DNA from: CAWIMX01 sp963837345
GTDB taxonomy: Bacteria; Acidobacteriota; Vicinamibacteria; Vicinamibacterales; CAVVIG01
Assembly (NCBI GenBank): GCA_963837345.1
Contig: CAWIMX010000002.1
Span: 62,001-126,000, forward strand
Direction of reading: 5' to 3'
Length of the DNA: 64,000 nt
In this document: piece after piece, positions 8,390 through 16,959 of the stretch
How positions within the stretch are numbered: the first letter of the stretch is position 1
Layout: each line of letters starts with the position of its first letter
Made by a program: the position numbers and the translations under genes
Notes under the pieces: generated by a model
The model's input: only the letters and a program-made list of their open reading frames with translations
Databases searched by the model: none
Told to the model about the DNA's origin: nothing

Positions 8390-9358
8390 GTGACGCCAGC
8401 CCTCGCCACCTACGAGCTCACGAAAGACTACGCCGTCGGCTTCTGGCGGAAGCGCCCGTACCGCGCCCTCGACCACGTATCGCTCGAGATCGAGCCCGGC
8501 GAGGTCTTCGGCTTCCTCGGTCCGAACGGCGCCGGCAAGACCACCACGCTCAAGCTGCTGATGCGACTGGTGTTTCCCACGTCGGGGCGCGCCGAGATCT
8601 TCGGACGCCCCGTGGGCAACCTCGGCGTGAAACGGCGCATCGGCTACCTGCCGGAGCACCCGTACTTCTACGATTACCTGACCGCCGAGGAGCTGCTGCG
8701 CTATTTCGCCGGTCTGTTCGGGTATGCGGGCCCCGATCGCCGGGCACGGGTCGAGCGGCTGCTCGACGACGTCGGGATCGGGGCCGAGCGGCGTCTGCAG
8801 CTGCGCAAGTTCTCGAAGGGGATGCTGCAGCGCGTCGGCATCGCGCAGGCGCTCCTGAACGATCCCGAGCTCGTGATTCTCGACGAGCCGATGTCGGGGC
8901 TCGACCCGCTCGGCCGGCGCGACGTGCGCACGCTGATCCTCCGGCTGCGCGACCGCGGCTGCACGGTGTTCTTTAGCTCCCATGTGCTGAGCGACGCCGA
9001 GGCCCTGTGCAGCCGCGTCGCGATTCTGGCCAGGGGGCGACTCGTGGCGGTGGACCGTTTGAGCGACCTCGCGGCGCTGCACGCGGCGGGCTGGGAGCTC
9101 GTGGTCTCGCATGTCGAGGAACGCTGGATCGCCAGGCTCGGCCCCCGCGTGCTCAACGCCGTATGCATCGGCCCCGGGCGCTATGCGCTCGACCTGCCGC
9201 TCGACCCGCCTCCCGAGCGGCTGCTGGGCGAGCTCACGGCGGCCGGCGCACGGCTCGTGTCGCTCAATCCGACGCGGCAGACCCTGGAGGATCTCTTCGT
9301 GCGGCAGGTGGGCTCGGCCTCCGACGTCGATCGCGGTCTCGGCTCCGCGAGCCGGTAA
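8390..9358 (+). CDS. ABC transporter ATP-binding protein (ABC-2 exporter type)
   Basis: This 322-residue ATPase energises the membrane protein encoded next. Walker A is GPNGAGKT (about 44-51), the signature is the variant FSKGM (about 141-145), and Walker B is LVILDEP (about 161-167) followed by SGLDPLGRR, with the H-loop in SSHVLSDAE. The C-terminal 90 residues form the small extension common in CcmA/NatA-like exporters. The chosen GTG start gives the usual N-terminus; the gene lies 13 bases after the repaired VKOR-DsbA stop. Substrate is unknown. Its place in an operon with a pilus peptidase suggests, but does not show, a role in pilus function. Confidence 0.9.
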   Translation: MTPALATYELTKDYAVGFWRKRPYRALDHVSLEIEPGEVFGFLGPNGAGKTTTLKLLMRLVFPTSGRAEIFGRPVGNLGVKRRIGYLPEHPYFYDYLTAEELLRYFAGLFGYAGPDRRARVERLLDDVGIGAERRLQLRKFSKGMLQRVGIAQALLNDPELVILDEPMSGLDPLGRRDVRTLILRLRDRGCTVFFSSHVLSDAEALCSRVAILARGRLVAVDRLSDLAALHAAGWELVVSHVEERWIARLGPRVLNAVCIGPGRYALDLPLDPPPERLLGELTAAGARLVSLNPTRQTLEDLFVRQVGSASDVDRGLGSASR

Positions 9359-9364
9359 GCCACC

Positions 9365-10171
9365 ATGCGTGCCATCCTTGCCATCGCCGTCAACGTCTTC
9401 CGCGAGTCGGTCCGCGACAAGGTGCTCTACAACCTGGTGCTCTTCGCGATCCTGCTCATGGCCGCGTCCTACCTGATCGGCCAGCTCACCGCGGGCCAGG
9501 ACGTCAAGATCATCAAGGATCTCGGGCTGTCGGCGATGTCGGTGTTCGGCCTGTTCATCGCGGTGTTCATCGGCATTGGCCTGGTCTCCAAGGAGGTCGA
9601 GCGCCGCAGCATCTACAGCCTGCTCGCCAAGCCGGTCGACCGCTACCAGATCGTGCTCGGCAAGTACGTGGGGCTCATGCTCACCCTGGCCGTCAATCTG
9701 GCGATCATGGCCGGGGCGTTCTACCTCGTGCTCCTCTACATGAACTGGAACACGGCGGAGAACGTGCGCCGCGCCTGGGAAGCCCCCGCCCTCGATCCGG
9801 CGCTGCTGAAGGCCGTGTCGCTCATTTTCGTACAGCTGCTGATCGTGACCGCGATCGCGACGTTCTTCTCCACGTTCTCGTCGCCGATCCTGTCGGCCGC
9901 CTTCACGTTCGGCCTCTTCGTGGCCGGCCAGTTCAGCCCCGACCTCCGGAATTTTCAGGACGTCGTCCAGTCGCCTGCCGCCGCGCGTCTCGCTCGCCTG
10001 GTGTACTGGGTGCTGCCGAACCTGTCGCAGTTCGACGTCAAGTCGCAGGTTGTGCATGCGCAGCCCGTCCCCTGGGGCTACCTGGCGATGACCACGCTCT
10101 ACGCCGCGCTGTACATCTCGATGCTGCTCGCGATTTCCATTACCGTGTTCTCGCAGCGGGATTTCAAGTGA
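9365..10171 (+). CDS. ABC-2 type transporter permease
   Basis: This 268-residue membrane protein has about six hydrophobic spans (near 20-40, 58-78, 105-130, 150-172, 175-195 and 240-262), the pattern of ABC-2 permeases. The motif VERRSIYSLLAKPVDR between spans 2 and 3 is typical of the NosY/YhaP-like subgroup. It begins six bases after its ATPase and its last four bases GTGA contain the start of the next gene. The transported substrate cannot be read from sequence. Confidence 0.88.
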   Translation: MRAILAIAVNVFRESVRDKVLYNLVLFAILLMAASYLIGQLTAGQDVKIIKDLGLSAMSVFGLFIAVFIGIGLVSKEVERRSIYSLLAKPVDRYQIVLGKYVGLMLTLAVNLAIMAGAFYLVLLYMNWNTAENVRRAWEAPALDPALLKAVSLIFVQLLIVTAIATFFSTFSSPILSAAFTFGLFVAGQFSPDLRNFQDVVQSPAAARLARLVYWVLPNLSQFDVKSQVVHAQPVPWGYLAMTTLYAALYISMLLAISITVFSQRDFK

Positions 10172-11118
10172 CCCTGGTGCGCAACGTGGCAGCCGGCACG
10201 CTGGCGCTCGCCCTGTTCGGCGGGGCCGTCGCCGTGCAGGCGGCCCGCGAGCGGATCTACCCATCGCCGGAAGCCGCGGCCGAGGTCCTGTACGTGACGT
10301 CGGGGGAGGTGGCGCGCCGCCTGGCGATCTCCTACCAGGCGCTCGGCGCCGACCTGTACTGGATTCGGGCGATTCAGTACTTCGGCGGGGCCCGGCGGCG
10401 CCTGGCAGACGAGCAGCGCATCGGCATTCTGCCGCCGCCGGCGCTGGCCGCCGACGTCAGCGACTACGACCTGCTGTACCCCTTGCTCGATCTCACGACC
10501 GCCCTCGATCCGCGCTTCAACATCGCCTACCGCTTCGGCGCCACCTTCCTGGCCGAGCGCTACCCGGACGGGCCGGGTCGCCCGGATCTGGCGATCCGCC
10601 TGCTGCAGAAGGGACTCCAGGCTCAGCCCGATAAGTGGGAGTACATGGAGGACATCGGCTTCGTGCACTACTGGTGGCGGCACGACTATGTCATGGCGGC
10701 CCGATGGTTCGACGAGGCCGCCGACGTGCCGGGCGCCCCCTGGTGGCTGCGGTCGCTGGCCGCCACGACGCTGGCGCAGGGGGGCGATCGGGCGTCGTCG
10801 CGCCGGATGTGGGAGGCGATTCACGAGACGGCAGAGATCGACTGGCTGGTGCACGACTCGGAGCGCCGGCTCCGGCAGCTCGACACCCTCGATCAGATCG
10901 ACCGGCTCCAGGCCGACGTGGATGCCTTTGCCGCGCGGACAGGAACGGCGCCACGAGGGTGGGGCGATCTCGTGCGCGGCGGCGCCCTTCGCGGCATTCC
11001 TGTCGATCCGACGGGCGCGCCCTACGTGCTCAGCGAGGGGCGCGTGCGGCTGGCACCCACGTCGTCGCTCTTCCCCCTGCCAGACGAGCCGACGTCCGCC
11101 GCTGCGCCCCTCCCATGA
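10168..11118 (+). CDS. Membrane-anchored TPR-like protein of unknown function
   Basis: This 316-residue protein starts at a GTG inside the permease stop (GTGA), so it is translationally coupled. It has an N-terminal hydrophobic signal or anchor (about 8-25), then helical repeats resembling tetratricopeptide units (about 95-230: rows such as LAIRLLQKGLQAQPDKWEY and MAARWFDEAADVPG). The last 60 residues (DLVRGGALRGIPVDPTGAPY) resemble the calcium-loop region at the C-terminus of GspG-type pseudopilins. It is not recognised as a named family. Between an ABC exporter and pilD it may be an accessory of either. A start at GTG 10177 is also possible. Confidence 0.7.
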   Translation: MTLVRNVAAGTLALALFGGAVAVQAARERIYPSPEAAAEVLYVTSGEVARRLAISYQALGADLYWIRAIQYFGGARRRLADEQRIGILPPPALAADVSDYDLLYPLLDLTTALDPRFNIAYRFGATFLAERYPDGPGRPDLAIRLLQKGLQAQPDKWEYMEDIGFVHYWWRHDYVMAARWFDEAADVPGAPWWLRSLAATTLAQGGDRASSRRMWEAIHETAEIDWLVHDSERRLRQLDTLDQIDRLQADVDAFAARTGTAPRGWGDLVRGGALRGIPVDPTGAPYVLSEGRVRLAPTSSLFPLPDEPTSAAAPLP

Positions 11119-11882
11119 GCGGGATCCCGACGGTCATCGTGGCGGCGTTCGGCGCGGTCATCGGCAGCTTCCTGAACGTGTGCATCCACCGCCTGCCGCG
11201 CGGCAGCTCCATCGTGTGGCCGGCGTCCGCCTGTCCACACTGCGGCCGCGCGCTGGCCTGGTACGAGAACGTCCCGCTCGTGAGCTACGCCGCCCTCGGC
11301 GGGCGCTGCCGTACCTGCCGCGGGCCCATTTCGATCCGGTATCCGATCGTGGAACTGCTGACGGCGCTCCTCTTCGTGGCGGCGTGGCGGTTTTACGGGC
11401 CGGGGCCGCTCCTCGCCTCCCGCCTCGTGTTCGGCTGCGCACTCGTCGTGCTCTTCGCGGTCGATCTCGAACACCACCTGCTGCCCAACGTCATCACCCT
11501 TCCGGGCATCGTCGCCGGGTTTGCGTTCAGCTGGATTGGTCCGCCCGGCTGGCGAGCCTCGCTCGCCGGTCTGCTGCTCGGCGGCGGCATCCTCTACGGC
11601 ATCGCCGCGGCGTACTTCTGGTGGCGGAAGGAAGAGGGGCTGGGCATGGGCGATGTGAAGATGCTGGCGATGATCGGCGCGTTCCTCGGCTGGCAGCTCG
11701 CCCTGGTGACGCTCGTGCTCTCGTCGGTCGCGGGGTCGATCATCGGCCTCGGGTTGATGGTCGTGAAGGGTCGCGACATGAAGTACGCCCTGCCGTTCGG
11801 GACGTTTCTCGCGATCGGCGCCGCGATGGCGGCCACGCTGGGGCCGTGGCTCCTGGCGTGGTACGTGGGGCAGTGGTCGTGA
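11115..11882 (+). CDS. pilD: Prepilin leader peptidase/N-methyltransferase PilD
   Basis: This 255-residue polytopic aspartic peptidase cleaves the Gly-(Phe/hydrophobic) bond of prepilins and methylates the new N-terminus. The N-terminal methylase domain has the zinc CXXC pairs CPHC (40-43) and CRTC (65-68). The two catalytic aspartates appear in FAVDLEHHLLPN (about Asp117) and GLGMGDVK (about Asp180). Hydrophobic spans cover the rest. The ATG overlaps the preceding stop (ATGA) and the stop overlaps the next start (GTGA). It would process PilA and all seven minor pilins seen in this window. Confidence 0.95.
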   Translation: MSGIPTVIVAAFGAVIGSFLNVCIHRLPRGSSIVWPASACPHCGRALAWYENVPLVSYAALGGRCRTCRGPISIRYPIVELLTALLFVAAWRFYGPGPLLASRLVFGCALVVLFAVDLEHHLLPNVITLPGIVAGFAFSWIGPPGWRASLAGLLLGGGILYGIAAAYFWWRKEEGLGMGDVKMLAMIGAFLGWQLALVTLVLSSVAGSIIGLGLMVVKGRDMKYALPFGTFLAIGAAMAATLGPWLLAWYVGQWS

Positions 11883-13147
11883 CGATCACGCCGGGCGGAT
11901 ACGCGCTTCTCGGCCTCACGGCCATCGTCGCCGCCCTGATGGCCGTGCTCATGTTCGCTCTGCTTCGCTTCGTCGCCGCCGCGCGCGACGCGCGCCGCGG
12001 CGGGCGCGGATCGGGCGGCGTCGAGACGGCGCTCCTCTCGGCGGCGCTCGAAGACGCGGTGGCCAAGCTCAAGGCGCAGGAGCGGGCGACCGCGGCCCGC
12101 GCCGATGCGTCCGAGCGCTTGAGCGCCGAGATCATCTCGAGCCTCACCGCCGGCCTCCTCGTCGTCGATCGCGAGGGGCAGGTGCAGATTCTGAACCCGG
12201 CGGGGCGGCAGATGCTCGGCCTGCCCGACGAGACGCCGCCGGTCCGCTCGCGCGAGCTCTCGAGCGATTTCCGGCTGTGGCAGGTGGTGGATGAGTGCCT
12301 CGCGGGCGGCGTCGCGATTAAGCGGCGCACCCTCGATCGACCGGAGCCCCATGGCGGCATGACCCACTTCGGGGTCACCGTTTCGCCGCTCCACGACGAA
12401 GGTGGCACGCCGCGCGGGGCCATCTGCCTGTTCAGCGACCTGACGGCCGTGATGGATCTCGAGGCGCAGCTGCGGTTGAAGGACAGCCTCGCGGCGGTGG
12501 GCGAGCTGACCGCCGGCATTGCGCACGAATTCCGGAATGGCCTCGCCACGATCCATGGCTACAGCTGGCTGCTGGATCTCAACCAGCTGCCGGAGGGCTA
12601 CCGTCCGTACGTCGAGGGCATCCGGCACGAGACCGAGTCGCTGGGCGAGATCGTGACCAACTTCCTGAATTTCGCGAGGCCGGCCCAATTGACGCTCGCA
12701 GCCGTGGACGTCGGGGAGCTGTGCCAGCGCGCGGCCGACGAGCTGCGTCCGGACGCCGCCGCCCTCGGCGGCCGGATCGAGATCCGGGGTTCGTTCGGCG
12801 CGGTCGAGGGCGACGAGGTGCTGCTGCGGCAGGCCATGGTGAACCTGCTGCGCAACGCGGTGGAGGCGTGCGCCGGTGCCTCCGTCGTCCCGTGCATCGT
12901 CGTCGAAGGCGAGCTCGACGAGGCGCAGCGCGTGGCCCGCGTCACCGTGGCCGACAACGGCCCGGGAATCGAGCCCGCCGCCCGCGAGCAGGTCTTCCAG
13001 CCCTTCGTGACGAGAAAGCGCGGCGGAACGGGCCTGGGCCTCGCGCTCGTCCAGAAGATCGTCGTTGTCCACAACGGTCGCGTCACCGTGGGCGACGCGC
13101 CCGGCGGCGGCGCCAGCTTTCAGATCATCCTGCCCGTCGCCGGATAA
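11879..13147 (+). CDS. NtrB-like sensor histidine kinase, coupled to pilD
   Basis: This 422-residue kinase has one N-terminal membrane span (about 8-32), a short coiled coil, a PAS domain (about 85-195), a HisKA domain with AGIAHEFRNGLATIHGY (His in the NtrB-type H-box, with Gly replacing the usual Pro), and HATPase_c with N-box NLLRNAVEA, DNGPGIEP and GTGLGLALV. It starts at a GTG in the pilD stop. No response regulator is adjacent; the closest NtrC-type regulators in the window are PilR and the protein at 38335, so pairing is unknown. Its operon position suggests a pilus-related or surface-sensing signal. Confidence 0.87.
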   Translation: MTITPGGYALLGLTAIVAALMAVLMFALLRFVAAARDARRGGRGSGGVETALLSAALEDAVAKLKAQERATAARADASERLSAEIISSLTAGLLVVDREGQVQILNPAGRQMLGLPDETPPVRSRELSSDFRLWQVVDECLAGGVAIKRRTLDRPEPHGGMTHFGVTVSPLHDEGGTPRGAICLFSDLTAVMDLEAQLRLKDSLAAVGELTAGIAHEFRNGLATIHGYSWLLDLNQLPEGYRPYVEGIRHETESLGEIVTNFLNFARPAQLTLAAVDVGELCQRAADELRPDAAALGGRIEIRGSFGAVEGDEVLLRQAMVNLLRNAVEACAGASVVPCIVVEGELDEAQRVARVTVADNGPGIEPAAREQVFQPFVTRKRGGTGLGLALVQKIVVVHNGRVTVGDAPGGGASFQIILPVAG

Positions 13148-13168
13148 ACGGGAGGCAGTTTCCGCTCT

Positions 13169-13190
13169 GCCCGGGACAGACGCCCCGGGC
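13169..13190 (+). terminator. Weak hairpin after the kinase gene
   Basis: GCCCGGG at 13169-13175 and CCCGGGC at 13184-13190 can pair around an 8-base loop. There is no T-tract, so termination would be weak or factor dependent. It separates the pilD operon from the first minor-pilin promoter. Confidence 0.35.
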
Positions 13191-13272
13191 AACCCGTGCA
13201 CGGTCCGCGCGGAGCCGTCGGCGTCGCAGCGTATTTCCCTCGACGAATCGTTCCCTTGCCTTCGCCGGCTGC

Positions 13273-13288
13273 TGGCGCCCCCCTTGCA
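13273..13288 (+). promoter_or_regulatory. Sigma-54-like promoter of minor-pilin operon 1
   Basis: TGGCGCCCCCCTTGCA has the invariant GG and GC separated by 10 bases and matches TGGCAC-N5-TTGCW with one change (A to G). It ends 21 bases before the ATG of the first minor pilin, so the leader would be only about 10 bases. Confidence 0.65.
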
Positions 13289-13309
13289 CGTTCGGGGTGC
13301 GGCAGATCG

Positions 13310-13801
13310 ATGGTTGCGCAACGGCCTGCAACGTTCGAAGACGGCTTCTCGATGATCGAGGTCGTGGTGGCCACGGCGGTGCTCGTGGTCGGTGTGGTGG
13401 GTCTGGCGCAGCTCTCGCTCGTCGGTGCGAAGGCGAACGCCGAGGCGGGCCGGACGACAACCGCGGCGATCCTGGCTCAGCAGAAGATGGAGGCCCTGCG
13501 ATCGACGTCGTGGGGAAGCGGCGCGCTGGCGCCGTCACCCGTGGACGCGTTGGCCATGGATCGAATCGGGTACGTCGACTATCTCGACGCCGGCGGTCGG
13601 GTGCTGGGAGACGGGACGGCGCCGCTGCCGCCCGACGCCAGGTACGTGCGGCGATGGGCGATCGCGCCACTCCCGTCCGACCCGGTCAACGGGTTGATTC
13701 TCCAGGTGCTGGTGCAGCCTCGTGTGGTCAAGGGTGGCTCGGGTGCGCCGAGCGGCCCGGGGCGGGCGCGAATCGTCAGTGTCCGATCGCGATGGGACTG
13801 A
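13310..13801 (+). CDS. Minor pilin, PilV-like
   Basis: This 163-residue prepilin has the leader ending EDG and the mature N-terminus FSMIEVVVATAVLVVGVVGLAQ, with Glu at mature position 5 and the VVGLAQ turn typical of PilV/GspI minor pilins. The sequence AILAQQKMEALRSTSW in the following helix is also characteristic of this group. An upstream extension to 13196 is open but has no signal-like content, and it would include the sigma-54-like promoter, so the ATG at 13310 is preferred. It overlaps the next gene by 10 bases. Minor pilins of this kind prime pilus assembly at the tip. Confidence 0.88.
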   Translation: MVAQRPATFEDGFSMIEVVVATAVLVVGVVGLAQLSLVGAKANAEAGRTTTAAILAQQKMEALRSTSWGSGALAPSPVDALAMDRIGYVDYLDAGGRVLGDGTAPLPPDARYVRRWAIAPLPSDPVNGLILQVLVQPRVVKGGSGAPSGPGRARIVSVRSRWD

Positions 13802-14979
13802 CCGGCCGCGGCTTTTCGTTGATCGAGCTCGTCGTCGCGATGGCGATCTCGCTGGTTCTCCTGGCGGGTGTTTTCAGGGTACTCGAGGGGTCTCGAAGCC
13901 ATTTCGCCGCCGGCGCGGAGCGGGCAGACATGCAGCAGCGGCTGCGTGTGGCAAGCGCCTCGGCGTTTTCGGATCTGGTCATGGCGGGCGCGGGCCCGTA
14001 CCAAGGCGCCGGATCCGGTTCGCTCGGCCACTTCTTTGCGGCCGTCTATCCTTACCGTCCGTTCGGGCCGGACGGCGATCCGCCAGGAACGGTCCGCACC
14101 GATCTGATCACGGTCATCTACGTGCCCGATGCCGCCCGACAAACGACGATCGCCGGCAGCCTGCCAGCCCGGTCGAGCGATGTCGTCGTCCGCTCGGACC
14201 CGGGATGCCCCCTGGGCGACGCCTCGTGCGGGTTTGCGGAGAGCGACGATGTGCTCGTGTTCGACGCGGGCGGCTCCTACGATCTCTTCGAAGTCGAGGC
14301 CGTGGGAGGAGCCACGCTCACCCTTTCGCACCTGACAGCCGACGGACCGAAAACATATGCCGCGGGGTCGCGAATTGTCCAAGCGGTCTCGCGGACGTAT
14401 CAGGTCGATCACGATGCGGTCGACGACGTAGACCGGCTGGTCCGCCAGGATGCCGGCGGGGCTCGTGTGCCCATCGTCGACCACGTCGTCAGCCTGGCGT
14501 TCACGTACTACGGCGAGGCGATGCCGCCGGCCCTTCTCGTCCCGGCCGTTGCAGGGGAGCCCTGGGGCAGGCGAGCCACCTACGGCCCCGGACCGCCGCC
14601 ATCCGGCACGCCGGAGTCCGCGTACGCGCCGGGCGAGAACTGCACCTTCGAGGTCGATCGCGCGACCGGTGCCCCCCGGGCCCGTCTGGCCGCCCTTCCC
14701 GCGTCGACGCCCGGCACTCCCGTCCTCCTCTCCCCGCCCGACCTCGCCGATGGCCCGTGGTGCCCGGACGCATCGAGTCCCGGTCGCTTCGACGCCGATC
14801 TGCTGCGAATTCGGAAGATCGCCGTCACGTTGCGTGTCGAGTCGGCCGTGGCGGCCCTGCGGGGGCCCGCGGGCGTCCTGTTTGCCAGGCCGGGAACGGG
14901 GACGGAAGGTGCCGCGCTCGTGCCCGACGCCATGGTCCGGTTCGACGTCACCCCGCGCAACCTGGAGACAGGGCGTTGA
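13792..14979 (+). CDS. Minor pilin, PilW-like
   Basis: This 395-residue prepilin has a 7-residue leader (MGLTGRG) and mature N-terminus FSLIELVVAMAISLVLLAGVF with Glu5. Following residues (MQQRLRVASASAFSDLVMAGAG) are typical of PilW/GspJ minor pilins. The globular part is long and includes cysteines near DPGCPLGDASCGF and ENCTFEVD that may form disulfide bonds. The start overlaps the end of the PilV-like gene and the stop overlaps the next TTG start, so the three are probably co-translated. Confidence 0.87.
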   Translation: MGLTGRGFSLIELVVAMAISLVLLAGVFRVLEGSRSHFAAGAERADMQQRLRVASASAFSDLVMAGAGPYQGAGSGSLGHFFAAVYPYRPFGPDGDPPGTVRTDLITVIYVPDAARQTTIAGSLPARSSDVVVRSDPGCPLGDASCGFAESDDVLVFDAGGSYDLFEVEAVGGATLTLSHLTADGPKTYAAGSRIVQAVSRTYQVDHDAVDDVDRLVRQDAGGARVPIVDHVVSLAFTYYGEAMPPALLVPAVAGEPWGRRATYGPGPPPSGTPESAYAPGENCTFEVDRATGAPRARLAALPASTPGTPVLLSPPDLADGPWCPDASSPGRFDADLLRIRKIAVTLRVESAVAALRGPAGVLFARPGTGTEGAALVPDAMVRFDVTPRNLETGR

Positions 14980-15677
14980 GACTGATCTCTGGAGAGAATG
15001 GCGAGAAGGGCATCGTCCTCATCGCGGCTCTGCTGGCCATGCTGCTATTGGCGGCGCTGGGGGCGGCCCTCGCGCTGACAACGACGATCGAAACCACGAT
15101 CGCGGGGAACTATCTGCGGGTGGAACAGGCTCGCGGAGCGGCGGAGGCAGCCCTCGAACAGGCGTTGATCGATCTGGCCGCGGCGCCCGACTGGAGCGCA
15201 GTCCTCGGCGGGGCTGCGGCCTCGTCACTGGTGGACGGGGCACCGGCCGGCACGCGCCGGTTCGCCGACGGCTCCATGGTCGATCTCGACGCGCTCGTGA
15301 ACATGGCCAGCTGCGAGAGCCGGCGTGCCTGCAGCCGCGCCGAGATCGCCTCCCTCACTCCGGCGCGCCCCTGGGGAGCGAACAATCCCGTCTGGCGGCT
15401 GTACGCCTACGGGTCGCTCGGTTCGATGCTGCCAGGGGATCCCAGCAGCTCCGCCTACTACGTGGTGACGTTGGTGGGTGACGATCCGTCGGAGAGCGAT
15501 GGCGATCCGCTCGTCGACGGAGGCGGAGTGGGAAACCCCGGGAAGGACGTTCTTGCAATCCGAGCCGAGGCATTCGGGGCGCGCGGCCTCCGCGTCGCGC
15601 TTCGAGCGACGGTCGGTCGGTCGAGTGCCGGTGAGGCGCGTCTGGTTTCCTGGAGGATACTCGGTAGACGATCGTAG
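14976..15677 (+). CDS. Minor pilin, PilX-like
   Basis: This 233-residue protein starts most plausibly at a TTG within the preceding stop (TTGA); no ATG or GTG lies before the hydrophobic segment in this frame. It has EKG then a hydrophobic helix IVLIAALLAMLLLAALGAALAL without Glu5, which is normal for PilX/GspK-type minor pilins, and the helical continuation RVEQARGAAEAALEQALIDL. Two cysteines occur close together (ASCESRRACSR). It ends the first minor-pilin set. The 171-base gap that follows holds the next promoter. Confidence 0.8.
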   Translation: MRLISGENGEKGIVLIAALLAMLLLAALGAALALTTTIETTIAGNYLRVEQARGAAEAALEQALIDLAAAPDWSAVLGGAAASSLVDGAPAGTRRFADGSMVDLDALVNMASCESRRACSRAEIASLTPARPWGANNPVWRLYAYGSLGSMLPGDPSSSAYYVVTLVGDDPSESDGDPLVDGGGVGNPGKDVLAIRAEAFGARGLRVALRATVGRSSAGEARLVSWRILGRRS

Positions 15678-15817
15678 GCGGCCGGCCTCCAGATCCGTCA
15701 TCGACTGTTCCGAAAGAGCACAATCTGCAGCGGCCCACGTCCAGCGCAAGACTGCGCAACGCGAGCCTAACCTGTTCACCCACGCCAGATGCGGACAATT
15801 GGCAACATGCCGCGGCC

Positions 15818-15833
15818 GGGCAGTGCCATTGCT
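15818..15833 (+). promoter_or_regulatory. Possible sigma-54 promoter of minor-pilin operon 2
   Basis: GGGCAGTGCCATTGCT keeps GG and GC 10 bases apart and has a perfect TTGCT -12 part, but two mismatches to the -24 hexamer. It ends 15 bases before the ATG at 15849, the same short spacing as in operon 1. Confidence 0.5.
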
Positions 15834-15848
15834 ATATCAGGCGTCAGG

Positions 15849-16451
15849 ATGAGGATTCAACTGCCGGCCACTCGACCCGACGGCTTCTCGCTCATCGAGA
15901 TCATGCTCGTGGTGGCGCTGATGGCGGTGCTCACCGTGATCGCCGTGCCGATGTCGGGCAACGCCATTGCCAGCTTCCGCGTGAGCGGCGACTCGCGAGG
16001 CGTCTCCAACTCGATGGCGGTGGCAAAGATGCGGGCGGCCTCGAGATTCACGCGGGTCCGGTTGTATGTCGATCTCGACAGCCGTTCCCACCACATCGAA
16101 GTGTGGGACAAGGATGCTGGCGACTGGGTCATTGAAGGCGGCCTCACATACCTCTCGACCGGCGTGGACTTTGGCTTCGGCATCGCGGCGACGCCTCCGC
16201 CGAATACGCAAGGCACGATCGGCCAGGCGGTCGCCTGCACCGACAAGGACGGCAACACCATCGGAAACACGGCCTGCGTGATGTTCAACTCGCGCGGCAT
16301 TCCCGTGGACGACACCCTGGCGCCAACCGCGGACGACGCCCTGTATGTCACGGACGGCACGACGCTCTTCGGAGTGACGGTTGCGGCAACGGGTATGGTG
16401 CGGACGTGGACAGCCAAACCCGAGGCTGATCCCACCTGGATGGCGAGCTGA
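15849..16451 (+). CDS. Minor pilin, FimT/GspH-like
   Basis: This 200-residue prepilin begins at ATG 15849; an upstream ATG at 15789 would place extra residues before the leader and include the promoter. The leader ends RPDG and the mature protein begins FSLIEIMLVVALMAVLTVIAVP. The helix is followed by a GspH-type region with MAVAKMRAASRFTRVRLYVDLDSRSHHIEVWDKD and a C-terminal FNSRG segment, features of the FimT/GspH family. It opens the second minor-pilin operon and its TGA overlaps the next ATG by one base. Confidence 0.87.
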   Translation: MRIQLPATRPDGFSLIEIMLVVALMAVLTVIAVPMSGNAIASFRVSGDSRGVSNSMAVAKMRAASRFTRVRLYVDLDSRSHHIEVWDKDAGDWVIEGGLTYLSTGVDFGFGIAATPPPNTQGTIGQAVACTDKDGNTIGNTACVMFNSRGIPVDDTLAPTADDALYVTDGTTLFGVTVAATGMVRTWTAKPEADPTWMAS

Positions 16452-16957
16452 TGGTCAGATTCACATCGGAACGCGGCACGACGCTCATCGAAACGATGGT
16501 GGCCGCCGCCATCCTGCTGGTCGTCTTGACGGGCCTCCTGTCGATGGCCGGGCTGGCGACGACGTTTACCGAGAACCACGGCCATCTGGAGGCGCGCACG
16601 GCCGAGTACGCCCAGGACAAGATGGAGCAGCTCATGGCGCTGGCGTTCACCGACGCGGTGAGCGACACCGCGCACGTGGTGACGACGACATCGGGCGGCA
16701 CGGGGTTGGCGGTCGGGGGAAGCACGGACACCAGTGCGCCCGTGGACGGGTATGTCGACTGGCTCGACAAGGACGGGCAGCACAAAGGCGGAGGCACGAC
16801 GCCGCCCTCCGACTGGTTCTACCAACGCGTGTGGGCGGTCTCCAGTCCGGCGACCGGCATCAAGGAGATCACGGTGACGGCGACAGTGAAAGCGGCGGTG
16901 GGCAACGCGCTCAAGCCGAAGTCCACGGTCGTCGCCCTGAAGGCGGCGCAGTTCTAG
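16451..16957 (+). CDS. Minor pilin, PilV-like (second copy)
   Basis: This 168-residue prepilin has leader MVRFTSERG and mature N-terminus TTLIETMVAAAILLVVLTGLLSMAG with Glu5. The sequence EYAQDKMEQLMAL matches the PilV/GspI helix. A segment VDGYVDWLDKDG parallels the same place in the first PilV-like protein (IGYVDYLDAGG), so the two are probably paralogues. The mature residue 1 is Thr instead of Phe. The start overlaps the FimT-like stop by one base. Confidence 0.87.
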   Translation: MVRFTSERGTTLIETMVAAAILLVVLTGLLSMAGLATTFTENHGHLEARTAEYAQDKMEQLMALAFTDAVSDTAHVVTTTSGGTGLAVGGSTDTSAPVDGYVDWLDKDGQHKGGGTTPPSDWFYQRVWAVSSPATGIKEITVTATVKAAVGNALKPKSTVVALKAAQF

Positions 16958-16959
16958 CC

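Noticed and set aside
8288..10264. A 658-codon open frame on the minus strand opposite the ABC transporter genes
   Set aside because: It is a GC-rich antisense shadow: Arg/Gly/His-rich with no domain, while the plus strand encodes clear ATPase and permease motifs.
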